In this document: positions 52,491 to 60,825 of the stretch, piece by piece | Position numbering within the stretch: position 1 is the first letter of the stretch | How the letters are laid out: each line of letters opens with the position of its first letter | Source: Mycolicibacterium litorale | GTDB lineage: Bacteria > Actinomycetota > Actinomycetes > Mycobacteriales > Mycobacteriaceae | Direction of reading: 5' to 3' | Assembly: GCA_002007745.1 (NCBI GenBank) | Contig: CP019882.1 | Coordinates: 806,001-870,000 of the forward strand | Length of the DNA stretch: 64,000 nt | Position numbers and translations under genes: made by a program | The notes under the pieces: generated by a model | What the model was told of the DNA's origin: nothing | Database searches by the model: none | Seen by the model: the letters and a program-made list of their open reading frames with translations, nothing else

Positions 52491-52714
52491 TCACTGCCGG
52501 GACAATCCAGGTCTACATACGCGGTGGGTGACGCTCGGTGGACGTCGGTGACGGTGCACTGGGAGAGTGCCCCGTTCGGCTGGCCGTTGAACTGGACTAT
52601 AAAGCCCTGAGCCTGCAATTCGTTGACGATGTCGGGAGCCGAACCGGCTCCTGGTGCGATGACATGGACCAGGCCAGTGAGGGCCATCGAGGCACCAATA
52701 ATGTTGCTGTACAT
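52487..52714 (-). CDS. Small secreted protein
   Basis: A 75-residue protein with a short hydrophobic N-terminus ([20 protein letters not shown], likely signal ending near GAGSA). The mature part has one disulfide-type cysteine pair (LSQCTVTDV and DLDCPGSD) and a motif [19 protein letters not shown], found in many small mycobacterial secreted proteins. The function is unknown. The ATG 52714 is preceded on the minus strand by TATCTATAGGT, a probable -10 region, giving a very short or absent leader. Confidence 0.72.
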   Translation of the reverse strand: MYSNIIGASMALTGLVHVIAPGAGSAPDIVNELQAQGFIVQFNGQPNGALSQCTVTDVHRASPTAYVDLDCPGSD

Positions 52715-52728
52715 ACCTATAGATATGT
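52711..52728. promoter_or_regulatory. Imperfect palindrome at the small secreted gene start
   Basis: ACATACCTATAGATATGT reads nearly the same on both strands, with two mismatching positions. It covers the probable -10 region and start codon of the secreted protein gene. It may be an operator, but no candidate regulator is identified. Confidence 0.4.
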
Positions 52729-52742
52729 CCGGAGGTTACTGT

Positions 52743-53453
52743 TCAGGTCGGTTCCGGTGGTGGGGCGAGCACTTCGACGACACCGCTTCGCTCGCGGACA
52801 TCGAAGTGGGGCAACGGCTTCGGAGCGATTGGCAGGGCGTGCGTCACAACTGCCCCTGCCGGTGAGAACGACGTCGAATGGCACGGGCAGCGCAGCCGGT
52901 CGTCGCCTTGATCGAACCACAGCTTGCAGCCCTGGTGGGTGCAGACTCCTGAGACCGCGTCCACCCGTCCGTCGACCCGGCGAACGAAGCCGCTGACCGA
53001 ACCCAGGTCGAATGCCCGCACGGCGCCTTCGGGTAGGTCGGCGCTGGCGGCCACGCGCTGCCAGGACCCCTCTGCGGGCAGCATCTCGGTGTCGGCGACC
53101 CGACGTTCCCCGTCATCTGGCGGTGCGGCCAGTCGGGATACCGCAACGCCGGCCACCGCCGCCGTCGCGGCCGCGGTGGTACCGACGATGACCTGACGGC
53201 GAGTGGCCGACGTTGTCCGCGTTGCGGACTGCGGGACCGCGACAGCGCTTGATTCTGCGGACATCTGGGTCGCCAGCCTTGCCCTGAGGCTGTCGACGAA
53301 CTCCGGCCGCGGATCGTCAGCGCCGTCACGGGTGGCGGACAGGTCGATGGCGGTGCGCATTTGCGTCGCTTCGAACTCGTTTGGAGCGAATGACTTCGGC
53401 CGACGCCCCGCCATCAGATCGTCGATGTAACGGTCGAGCTGGCGGCGAGTCAT
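52743..53453 (-). CDS. Rieske [2Fe-2S] membrane protein paired with an ECF sigma factor (putative redox anti-sigma)
   Basis: A 236-residue protein. Residues 1-80 are soluble and resemble the cytoplasmic part of an anti-sigma factor (MTRRQLDRYIDDLMAGRRPK). TRRQVIVGTTAAATAAVAG at 84-103 is a Tat-type membrane anchor. Residues 155-225 form a Rieske domain with Cys171-x-His173, Cys176, then Cys189-x2-His192 and Cys191 (VCTHQGC; LRCPCHSTSF), all ligands and the disulfide cysteines present. The ATG 53453 overlaps the sigma-factor stop. Reading an extracytoplasmic redox state to control the sigma factor is inference. Confidence 0.82.
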   Translation of the reverse strand: MTRRQLDRYIDDLMAGRRPKSFAPNEFEATQMRTAIDLSATRDGADDPRPEFVDSLRARLATQMSAESSAVAVPQSATRTTSATRRQVIVGTTAAATAAVAGVAVSRLAAPPDDGERRVADTEMLPAEGSWQRVAASADLPEGAVRAFDLGSVSGFVRRVDGRVDAVSGVCTHQGCKLWFDQGDDRLRCPCHSTSFSPAGAVVTHALPIAPKPLPHFDVRERSGVVEVLAPPPEPT

Positions 53454-53995
53454 GGGATCACTCCCTCGTTGATCTGCGCCGCCAACCGAAGCGCACGATG
53501 CTGCAGCACCTTGACGTTCGCGACGCTGACGCCGAGCGCAGCGGCGGCGTCCCGCACCGAATGCCCCTGCAGAAAGCGCAGTTCCAGTACGCGACGGTAG
53601 TTGTCGGGCAGGGCGTCGAGCAGGGCCGCCACGCGCTGCGGCGCCGTGCTCGGCGCGGCCGGGCCGAACACCGTGGCCGGCAGGTCCTCGATTGTGGTGA
53701 CCTCGGTGCCCAGGGTGGCCCGCCAGTGCGCCGCGAGGACAGTACGGGCCGTGGCGCGCAGGTAGGCGCGCACCTCGGCGATGCTGGCCGTCAAGCGCAG
53801 CGGGCGCATCGCGGCCAGAAAGACTTCCGACGTCAGATCCTCTGCGTCCGGCTGATTCCCGACCCGGCCGAAGATCATCCGGTACACCCACGTGACGTTG
53901 TCGTCGTAGACGCTCGCCCAATCCGGGTAGCCCATCTCGCTGACCAGCCACAGGTCGGGTCGCGGGCGTAGATCGTCCTGCGCCGCCATCATCAT
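53450..53995 (-). CDS. ECF RNA polymerase sigma factor
   Basis: A 181-residue extracytoplasmic-function sigma factor. Region 2 (about residues 25-65) contains YRMIFGRVGNQPDAEDLTSE; region 4 (about 120-175) contains LPDNYRRVLELRFLQGHSVR and GVSVANVKVLQHRALRLAAQ. ATG 53995 follows GGAAGG. The stop overlaps the Rieske gene start, so the two are translationally coupled. The gene faces a cupredoxin operon across a mirror-image promoter region. I do not assign it to a named ECF group. Confidence 0.88.
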   Translation of the reverse strand: MMMAAQDDLRPRPDLWLVSEMGYPDWASVYDDNVTWVYRMIFGRVGNQPDAEDLTSEVFLAAMRPLRLTASIAEVRAYLRATARTVLAAHWRATLGTEVTTIEDLPATVFGPAAPSTAPQRVAALLDALPDNYRRVLELRFLQGHSVRDAAAALGVSVANVKVLQHRALRLAAQINEGVIP

Positions 53996-54005
53996 GTGCC
54001 TTCCG

Positions 54006-54075
54006 CTCATCGACAAGAGATAGCGGCGGTGGTTACACCGCCAGAGGCGTAACCACCGCACTACCTCTTGATGAG
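54006..54075. promoter_or_regulatory. Mirror-image divergent promoter of sigma and cupredoxin operons
   Basis: GCGGTGGTTAC (54026-54036) and GTAACCACCGC (54049-54059) are exact complements with a 12-base centre. Outside them each side has a similar series, CTATCTCTT then GATGAG on the minus strand and CTACCTCTT then GATGAG on the plus strand (left edge 54006-54011, right edge 54070-54075). Two copies of the same bipartite element therefore point outward, one to each operon. The likely reading is two promoters for the same ECF sigma factor, hence autoregulation. Confidence 0.65.
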
Positions 54076-54118
54076 ACGGTCCGCGCCGCGGACTTGGTTC
54101 AGCCAAGGAGGCATATCC

Positions 54119-54577
54119 ATGCATCACATCCGTACCGCGCTGGCGTGCGCCGCAATCGTCGCCGGCGCGGTCGCGTGCTCCGCGCCGGCGAAGGCCCCGG
54201 CACCGACGGTCGACTTCGGATCCAACGCGGGCACAGCCGTGGGAATGCCGGGAATGTCGGGGACGGGACCTCAACCGGCCTCCGGTGCATCGGCGACTAC
54301 TTCGGCGAGCGCGCAGCCGCCGGTCGCCGGAACGGTGGTGATGATCACCAACTTCGCCTTCGCGCCAACCACTCTCACCATCAAAGTGGGGGATACCGTC
54401 ACCTGGACCAACAAAGACGAGGAACCCCACACCGTCGTCGCAGACGACGGCTCGTTTCACTCGCCGGGGCTGGACACCAACGCCACCTACAGCTACACGT
54501 TCACCAAACCGGGCGCCTTCGACTACATCTGCAGCATCCACCCGTTCATGCGCGGCACCGTGGCGGTGAACCAGTGA
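54119..54577 (+). CDS. Secreted cupredoxin (amicyanin-like blue-copper protein)
   Basis: A 152-residue exported protein with a signal peptide ending near Cys20 (GAVAC; a weak lipobox, so lipoprotein is possible) and a disordered Gly/Met-rich spacer. The cupredoxin domain is residues 70-152. The type-1 copper ligands are His104 (EEPHTVV), Cys138, His141 and Met144 (YICSIHPFM), the amicyanin-type spacing. It would carry electrons at the outer face of the membrane. ATG 54119 follows AAGGAGG. The gene overlaps the phosphoesterase start. Confidence 0.9.
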   Translation: MHHIRTALACAAIVAGAVACSAPAKAPAPTVDFGSNAGTAVGMPGMSGTGPQPASGASATTSASAQPPVAGTVVMITNFAFAPTTLTIKVGDTVTWTNKDEEPHTVVADDGSFHSPGLDTNATYSYTFTKPGAFDYICSIHPFMRGTVAVNQ

Positions 54578-55497
54578 CCGGCGATCCCCATCAGATGACC
54601 CGGCGGCAGCTGATCCGGCATGGGGCCTGGTTCGGCGCAGCAGTCGGCCTGGCCGTCATCGGTGGAGAAGTGCTCTCCCATGCCGCGCCGGTTCCGACTG
54701 CCATGGAGTCGCGCCCCACCCTGCGGTTCGCGCAGATCAGCGACAGCCACATCGGGTTCAACGGAACAGCCAACCCGGATGTCACAGCTTCCTTCGACCG
54801 GGCGATCGACCAGATCAACAACCTCGGCTACCGTCCCGACTTCGTGATCCACACCGGTGATCTCACCCATCTGGCCACGCCCGCCCAGTTCGACCAGGTC
54901 AAACAAATGATGCGCCGCCTCGACACTCCGCACGTCTTCACCGTCCCCGGTGAGCATGATTCGGTCGACGACGCCGGACAGAAGTACCGCGCCGCATTCG
55001 GTGCTGGTACCCGCGGCGACGGCTGGTACAGCTTCGACATCGCGGGTGTCCATGTGATCGGGTTGGTCAACACGCTCAACCTGAAGAAGTTGGGCCACCT
55101 CGGCGCCGACCAGCTGGAGTTCGTCGAGAAGGACGTGGCCTCGCTGTCGGCCGATACGCCGATCATTGTGTTCAGCCACATCCCGCTGTTCGCGATGTAC
55201 CCGCAGTGGGGGTGGGGCACCGACGACGCCACCCAGGCGCTGAGCTACCTGCGCCGGTTCTCCTCGGTGACGTGCCTCAACGGTCATGTCCATCAACTCT
55301 TTTCGAAGACCGAGGACAACGTGACCTTCTACAGCGGTACCACCACGGCCTACCCGTTGCCGCGTCCCGGCGACGGATCGGCGCCCAAACCGTTGACCTT
55401 GCCGGCCGGCAAGCTCCACGATGCTCTCGGCATCCGAGAGGTCAGCTACAACCGGGGCCGGCAAGTGCTGGCACTCAAGGAAGAGACGTTGCAATGA
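54574..55497 (+). CDS. Tat-exported metallophosphoesterase
   Basis: A 307-residue calcineurin-like phosphoesterase. The export signal has MTRRQLIRHGAWFGAAVGLA (twin Arg). The metal-site motifs are FAQISDSHIGF, HTGDLTH, VPGEHDS (GNHD type), VFSHIP and NGHVHQ. GTG 54574 overlaps the cupredoxin stop (GTGA); ATG 54595 is an alternative at the twin-Arg motif. Hydrolysis of a phosphomonoester or diester outside the membrane is likely, substrate unknown. It is coupled to both neighbours. Confidence 0.87.
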   Translation: MTGDPHQMTRRQLIRHGAWFGAAVGLAVIGGEVLSHAAPVPTAMESRPTLRFAQISDSHIGFNGTANPDVTASFDRAIDQINNLGYRPDFVIHTGDLTHLATPAQFDQVKQMMRRLDTPHVFTVPGEHDSVDDAGQKYRAAFGAGTRGDGWYSFDIAGVHVIGLVNTLNLKKLGHLGADQLEFVEKDVASLSADTPIIVFSHIPLFAMYPQWGWGTDDATQALSYLRRFSSVTCLNGHVHQLFSKTEDNVTFYSGTTTAYPLPRPGDGSAPKPLTLPAGKLHDALGIREVSYNRGRQVLALKEETLQ

Positions 55498-55907
55498 GAC
55501 GGGGCGTCGACCTCGTCATCGCGGCAGCCCTGCTGGTCAGCGCCGTCAGCCACGGCTATCTGTACCTGCACGGTTATCGGTATCTTCCCGCTGTGGGCAC
55601 CGGGTTCCTGGTGACGGCAAGTGTTTTCGCCGCCCTTGCGGTGCTCATCGCGGCGGGTGGGCCCCGGTGGCTACGCCTGGCTGCGTTGGGCGGTTCCCTG
55701 GCGGCACTGGGGGCCTTTGTGATGTCGCGCACCGTCGGTCTGCTGGGATTCACCGAACACGGCTGGCAGCCCGCGCCGCACGCGGTGCTCAGTGTGCTCG
55801 CTGAGCTGGTGGTCGCCGGGGTCTCGACATTGTCGGTGCTGACGGTGACCAAGGCACGCACGGTGCCGGGGGTGGACTTCCGCGCGGCCGGGATCGACGA
55901 TAGGTAG
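55494..55907 (+). CDS. Four-helix membrane protein of the cupredoxin operon
   Basis: A 137-residue protein with four hydrophobic segments (DLVIAAALLVSAVSHGYLYL; VGTGFLVTASVFAALAVLIA; WLRLAALGGSLAALGAFVM; HAVLSVLAELVVAGVSTLSV). Histidine and tyrosine residues near helix 1 (SHGYLYLHGYRYL) could matter for a cofactor. ATG 55494 overlaps the phosphoesterase stop (ATGA). I do not recognise the family. Confidence 0.75.
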   Translation: MRRGVDLVIAAALLVSAVSHGYLYLHGYRYLPAVGTGFLVTASVFAALAVLIAAGGPRWLRLAALGGSLAALGAFVMSRTVGLLGFTEHGWQPAPHAVLSVLAELVVAGVSTLSVLTVTKARTVPGVDFRAAGIDDR

Positions 55908-55939
55908 CCGTGGCACCAGTCGCCGAACGAGGAGAGCGG

Positions 55940-56971
55940 ATGCAGGACCGGCGGGTCGCCGTCGCGGCGGGGGAGATCGCCGTCGCGGCCGACACCGGGT
56001 ACGGATTGCGCGTCACCGATCTGCGCCCCCTGGGCGGGGAATTCGACCAAACCTTCGCGGCAAGCACCGAATGCGGCGAACGGTTCGTTGTCAAGATCTA
56101 CCGTGCCGAGGACATCGAGGGTGTTCGCTGGCAACACCAGCTGATGGATCGGTTGGCCGGCACTGTGCCGGTGCCCGCCGTGGTGCGCACCCGCTCAGGG
56201 CAGGACGTCAGCGCGCTGGACGGCGACCGGTGGTTCGGGGTGTATTCCTGGATCGAGGGTGCGTTGCTCGCCGAACTGGACCGCCACCCCCGAGAGCTCC
56301 TGGTCGACTGGGGCGTGACGGCGGCGAAGATCGTGGTCGGCGTGGCCGGCATGCATGCGACCGGGGCGCCCCCCGCCACCCACATGTGGGATCTGCGCGC
56401 AGCACCGGACGCCATCGCCGCTGCGCTGCCGCGGCTCGTCGACCCGGCGCATCGGCAGCTCAACGTGGAGGCCATCACCGTGTTCGCCGACGTGATCGCG
56501 CCGAGGATCGCCGATCTCCCCAAAGCTGTTGTGCACCAGGATCTCAACGACTTCAACGTGCTTGCGAATGCATCGGGTACGCGGATCGGCGGGATCATCG
56601 ATTTCGCCGATGCCCTCGACACCGTCCGGGTGGCGGAGCCGGCAATCGCCGGCGCATACGCGATGTTGCGCAAAGACGATCCCATCGCCGCGCTGGCGGC
56701 CGTGACAGCGGGGTTCAACCAGGTGTTGCCACTGACCGACGCCGAACTCGCGCTGATCTACCCCCTGGCCGTGGTCCGTCTCACCGTGAACGCGGCCACC
56801 TGGACCGCCCGGCGTGATGACCCGACCCGCAAGTACGGCCTCGCCCGCTCCCAGCACACCTGGCAGGCGCTGGCGCAGTTGCGCCGAATTCCGCTCGATG
56901 CAGCCGAGGCGCGGATCCGCGGTGCCGTCGGTGTCGACCCCACTGTTGTGAAAGGGCCCCACCCGCAATGA
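55940..56971 (+). CDS. APH-fold small-molecule kinase (hydroxylysine-kinase-like)
   Basis: A 343-residue kinase of the aminoglycoside-phosphotransferase fold. The catalytic loop is VVHQDLNDFNVL (HxDxxxxN) and the metal-binding aspartate is in GGIIDFADAL. The next gene is a class-III aminotransferase-like PLP enzyme, and the pair matches hydroxylysine kinase with its phospho-lyase partner in animals and bacteria. A 5-hydroxylysine or ethanolamine substrate is therefore likely but not proven. ATG 55940 follows GAGGAG; GTG 55910 is an alternative. Its stop overlaps the next ATG. Confidence 0.78.
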   Translation: MQDRRVAVAAGEIAVAADTGYGLRVTDLRPLGGEFDQTFAASTECGERFVVKIYRAEDIEGVRWQHQLMDRLAGTVPVPAVVRTRSGQDVSALDGDRWFGVYSWIEGALLAELDRHPRELLVDWGVTAAKIVVGVAGMHATGAPPATHMWDLRAAPDAIAAALPRLVDPAHRQLNVEAITVFADVIAPRIADLPKAVVHQDLNDFNVLANASGTRIGGIIDFADALDTVRVAEPAIAGAYAMLRKDDPIAALAAVTAGFNQVLPLTDAELALIYPLAVVRLTVNAATWTARRDDPTRKYGLARSQHTWQALAQLRRIPLDAAEARIRGAVGVDPTVVKGPHPQ

Positions 56972-58317
56972 GCACACAGCCGCGGACTGCCGCGCCGACC
57001 ATGGTCAACGGGTTTGATCCCGAACGCATGTCGGATCTCAGCCCGCACACCCGTGACGCGGTAGAGCGGCGTAACCGAGTCCTCGGGCCGGTGTACCGGT
57101 TGTTCTATCACGATCCCGTCGAGGTGGTCCGCGGCAGCGGCACCTATCTCTACGACGCAGAGGGCAACGAGTACCTCGATGCCTATAACAATGTCCCCTG
57201 TATCGGCCACTCCCACCCCGCCGTGGCCGATGCGGTGACCCGACAACTGCACACGGTGAACACCAACACCCGTTATCTGCAACCCAGCATCACCGAGTAC
57301 GCCGAAGATCTGCTGTCCACGTTCCCAGATGCGTTGTCCAACATCGTGTTCACCTGCTCCGGCTCCGAGGCCAACGACCTGGCGCTGCGGGTCGCCAAGT
57401 ACGTCACCGGCAGGCGCGGGATCATCGTCACGGCCAATGCCTACCACGGTGTCACCGAGACGGTCGCCGCGATCTCGCCATCGCTGGGCGCCCGCTCGCC
57501 GCTCGACATTCACGTCCGCACCGTCGATCCCTTCGATCACCGCACGGCAATCGACGATGCGCTCGGCGAGCGCCTGCGCACTCAGATCCGCTCGGCCGTC
57601 GACGATCTCGAGCGCCACGGTGTCGGCCTCGCGGCGTTCATCGCGGACAGCATCTTCTCCTCCGACGGCGTCCGCAGCGACCCGACCGGATTTCTTCGGC
57701 CGGCCATCGACGAGGTGCACCGCGCGGGTGGTCTCTACATCGCCGACGAGGTCCAGCCGGGTTTCGGCCGCACCGGCGAATCCTGGTGGGGTTTCCAACG
57801 CCACGGTATCGAGCCGGATATCGCGACCATCGGCAAACCGATGGGTAACGGCATGCCGATCGCTGCCGCTGTGTTCAGACCTGACCTGCTCGTCGAGTTC
57901 GGGCGTAATATTCGGTATTTCAACACCTTCGGCGGCAACACCGTGTGCGTCGCGGCTGCCCAGGCGGTGCTCGACACGATCCGCGCCGAGGGGCTGATCG
58001 AGCGGGCGGCACGGGTCGGTGCCAACCTCAAGCGGGCGGTGCAGCACGCGACGGCTGATGTCGACATGATCGGCGAGGTGCGCGGGTGCGGACTGTTCCT
58101 CGGTGCCGATGTCGTCGACCCGGTCGACGGGACGCCCGATGCTGCCGGCGCCGCGGCCGTCGTCAACGAACTGCGCCGCCGGCGGGTGCTCATCTCGGCC
58201 TCCGGCCCCGCCGGCAATGTGCTCAAGGTCCGCCCGCCGTTGGCCTTCGGCGAGCCGGATGCCGACAGGTTCCTGACAGAGTTCGCCGCGGCGCTGACCT
58301 CGGTTGCGCAGCGATAG
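56968..58317 (+). CDS. PLP-dependent phospho-lyase (class III aminotransferase family)
   Basis: A 449-residue class-III aminotransferase-fold protein. TCSGSEANDLALRVAKYVTG, YIADEVQPGFGRTGESWWGF and IATIGKPMGNGMPIAA (with the PLP lysine) are conserved, along with NTFGGNTVCVAAAQAVLD. Enzymes of this subfamily, AGXT2L1 and PHYKPL, eliminate ammonia and phosphate from phosphoethanolamine or phosphohydroxylysine. The adjoining kinase supplies that phosphate, so the pair probably breaks down an amino alcohol or hydroxylysine. Ordinary transamination remains possible. Confidence 0.82.
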   Translation: MSTQPRTAAPTMVNGFDPERMSDLSPHTRDAVERRNRVLGPVYRLFYHDPVEVVRGSGTYLYDAEGNEYLDAYNNVPCIGHSHPAVADAVTRQLHTVNTNTRYLQPSITEYAEDLLSTFPDALSNIVFTCSGSEANDLALRVAKYVTGRRGIIVTANAYHGVTETVAAISPSLGARSPLDIHVRTVDPFDHRTAIDDALGERLRTQIRSAVDDLERHGVGLAAFIADSIFSSDGVRSDPTGFLRPAIDEVHRAGGLYIADEVQPGFGRTGESWWGFQRHGIEPDIATIGKPMGNGMPIAAAVFRPDLLVEFGRNIRYFNTFGGNTVCVAAAQAVLDTIRAEGLIERAARVGANLKRAVQHATADVDMIGEVRGCGLFLGADVVDPVDGTPDAAGAAAVVNELRRRRVLISASGPAGNVLKVRPPLAFGEPDADRFLTEFAAALTSVAQR

Positions 58318-58330
58318 CACGCCGGACCGA

Positions 58331-58873
58331 TTACGGCTTCACACCGAGTTCCAGCAGCAACTGCCCGCCCCGGGACTCCCGCTCGACCAGATCGGGGCAG
58401 TGGCGGCGCAATTCGTTGACCAACCGCTGGCGCAGGGTCTGCTCGGCGGCCGGGCAGTGTTCACAGGCTCCGCCGAGCTGCACCGCCACCGCGTCGCCGA
58501 TCCGTTGCACGCGTACCGAACCGCCGTGGGATCGCACGAAGTCGCCGACCGCTCCCTCCAACACGTCGGCGGTGACCCGTTCGAGGACCTCACCCGGTGC
58601 CGCCTCGACCACCCACTCGGCCGGGGACCGCAGTGCCGCGCGCAGAGCGGCCTGGACCGTCGGACCTTCGGCGCGCCAGGACAGTCCCTCGCGCAGCCAC
58701 AACACCACCGAGGTGTCGTCGATCAGCCCACCGGTCAGGGCTCCGTCATCGAACATGCGGCCCAGGTCGCCGGCCGCGGTGCGCACCCGACCGACCGGCA
58801 GCCCGTCCGTCCGCACCACCCAGCGCACCGCCGACGGTTCGCCGGTCACCCGTTCGGCGTGCAGCGCGATCAC
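58331..58873 (-). CDS. NifU C-terminal-like iron-sulfur scaffold protein
   Basis: A 180-residue protein. The last 80 residues have the NifU domain pattern, including VQLGGACEHCPAAEQTLRQR with the CxxC that binds a cluster. The first 100 residues are of unknown fold. GTG 58873 overlaps the feoB stop (GTGA). Placed after feoA-feoB, it may receive imported iron for cluster assembly. This partner is unusual next to Feo, where FeoC is the commoner third protein. Confidence 0.8.
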   Translation of the reverse strand: MIALHAERVTGEPSAVRWVVRTDGLPVGRVRTAAGDLGRMFDDGALTGGLIDDTSVVLWLREGLSWRAEGPTVQAALRAALRSPAEWVVEAAPGEVLERVTADVLEGAVGDFVRSHGGSVRVQRIGDAVAVQLGGACEHCPAAEQTLRQRLVNELRRHCPDLVERESRGGQLLLELGVKP

Positions 58874-60825
58874 GTCAGGGCCGCCACGATGGTCCTGGCG
58901 ACGAACGCCAAGACCCACGCCAGGACGAACAGGTATCCCCACGCGATGGCCGGCCACTTCCACGACCCGGTCTCGCGGCGCAGCACCGCCACCGTCGACA
59001 TGCATTGCAGCGCATACATGAAGAACACCAGCAGGGCGGCGATGGTGGGTGCGTCGAACAACAGCCGGCCGGCCGCCGGCCCACTCTGCACCCGCATCGA
59101 GCGCAGCGAGGCCGCCGGATCGTCGGGGGTCTGCGCGGCGGCCACCTGACCGAGTGTGGCGACGAACGTCTCGCGAGCGGCCAGTGACGACAGCACCCCG
59201 ATGTTGATCCGCCAGTCGAAGCCCAGAGGCGCGAACACCGGTTCGATGGCGCGACCCACCGACGCGGCATACGAATGGTCGATGACGTAGGACGAGACCG
59301 CCGCATCGTTGGTGGTGTCGACTCCGGCGGCGGCCATGTCGGCCTCGTGGCGCACCGGCAGGTTCAGCAGCACCCAGAGCACCACCGTCGTCACCAGGAT
59401 GATCGAGGTGACCTTGCGCAGAAACGCCGACGCCGCCGTCCACACCTCGGCGGCCACCGTGCGCAGCCGGGGCAACTGGTACGGCGGCATCTCCATGTAG
59501 AACGGCAGCAGCGCGGCACCGCGGGAGGTGAGCCGCTTGAAGACGGCGGCCGCCGTCATCGCCGAGACCGCGCCCAGCAGATACAGCGCGAACATCACCA
59601 CACCGCGGGCGCTGAACGGGCCGATCCGGGCGTCGGCGCTCAGCAGCATGCTGATCAGCAGGATGTACACCGGCAGCCGCGCCGAGCACGTCATCAGCGG
59701 GGCGCCCATCATGGTGGCCAGCCGGTCTTTGGCCGACGGCAGCGACCGGGTGGCCATGATGCCGGGAATCGCGCACGCCACCGAGGACAACAGCGCGACG
59801 AACGCGCGGCCCTCCAACCCGGCGCCCGCCATCACCCGATCCATCAGGAACGCCGCCCGTGCCAGGTAACCGGTGCCTTCCAGCAGGGCGATCAGGACGA
59901 ACAGCAGCACGATCTGGGGCAGGAACACCAGCACGCTGCCGACGCCGCCGATGACGGCCTCGGACAGAAATGCCGACAGCCAGGAGAGGTGAACCTGCTC
60001 GGCCACGACCCCGCCCAGCCAGGCGAAGAGGTCCTCCACGTAGCCCTGCAGGGGCGCGGCGACGGTGAAGATGGTCTGGAAGAACCCGAACATGGTGAGC
60101 AGGAAGACCACGGTGCCGGCGACCGGATGCAGCAGCACGGCGTCGATGCGGCTGGTGCGCCGGTCGATCTCGGGCACGGTGTAGCCGGCCGCGGTGAGCA
60201 CAGAGTCGATCCAGGCGGTGACCTCGGCGGTGTCGGTCGGCGGCGGCACCACCGGCGTGCTCCACGACGCGTGGTCGGCCATCAGTTCGCGCAGGGCCAC
60301 GATGCCGTCGCGGTGTCCGGCGACCACGGGGACGACGGGAACGCCCAGGGCCCGGCTGAGGGCGGCAACGTCGAGATGGCCGTTGCGCCGGGCCAGGTCG
60401 TCGGTGAAGGTCAGCACCACGCAGGCCGGCAGTCCGGTCTGCAGCAGTTGGGCCAGCAGACCCAGCGAGCGGCGCAGCGTGGTCGCGTTGAGCAGCACCA
60501 GCAGCGCGTCGGGTATGTCGACGCGCTGGTTGTGGCGTTCGGTGTCGAGGACGTCGACGACGATCTGTTCGTCGGGGCTGATCGGATCGAGGCTGTAGGT
60601 GCCGGGCAGGTCCTCGATTACGACGGTGTGGTGTTCGTCGAGGGTCATCCGCCCCTCGAATCGGGACACCGTGACGCCCGGGTAGTTGCCGGTCTTGGCG
60701 TGCAGGCCGGTCATCGCGTTGAACAGGGTGGTCTTGCCCGAGTTGGGACTGCCGACGACGGCGAAGCGGGTCAGGCCGGTGTTGGCTTCGGCGGTCCCAC
60801 CGCCGTGGTGGTGGTGGCCGGTCAA
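58870..60825 (-). CDS. feoB: Ferrous iron transporter FeoB
   Basis: A 651-residue inner-membrane Fe(II) importer. The N-terminal G-domain has VVGSPNSGKTTLFNAMTG (G1), the G2 region NYPGVTVSRFEG and IEDLPGTYSLDPISPDE (G3). The G4 position reads LTFTDDLARRN and lacks the usual Asn, so nucleotide preference may differ. A His-rich start (MTGHHHHGGG) could bind metal. The membrane part has the Gate motifs (FLPQIVLLFVLIALLEGTGY; SSVACAIPGIMATRSL). TTG 60825 overlaps the feoA stop (TTGA). Confidence 0.92.
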   Translation of the reverse strand: MTGHHHHGGGTAEANTGLTRFAVVGSPNSGKTTLFNAMTGLHAKTGNYPGVTVSRFEGRMTLDEHHTVVIEDLPGTYSLDPISPDEQIVVDVLDTERHNQRVDIPDALLVLLNATTLRRSLGLLAQLLQTGLPACVVLTFTDDLARRNGHLDVAALSRALGVPVVPVVAGHRDGIVALRELMADHASWSTPVVPPPTDTAEVTAWIDSVLTAAGYTVPEIDRRTSRIDAVLLHPVAGTVVFLLTMFGFFQTIFTVAAPLQGYVEDLFAWLGGVVAEQVHLSWLSAFLSEAVIGGVGSVLVFLPQIVLLFVLIALLEGTGYLARAAFLMDRVMAGAGLEGRAFVALLSSVACAIPGIMATRSLPSAKDRLATMMGAPLMTCSARLPVYILLISMLLSADARIGPFSARGVVMFALYLLGAVSAMTAAAVFKRLTSRGAALLPFYMEMPPYQLPRLRTVAAEVWTAASAFLRKVTSIILVTTVVLWVLLNLPVRHEADMAAAGVDTTNDAAVSSYVIDHSYAASVGRAIEPVFAPLGFDWRINIGVLSSLAARETFVATLGQVAAAQTPDDPAASLRSMRVQSGPAAGRLLFDAPTIAALLVFFMYALQCMSTVAVLRRETGSWKWPAIAWGYLFVLAWVLAFVARTIVAALT

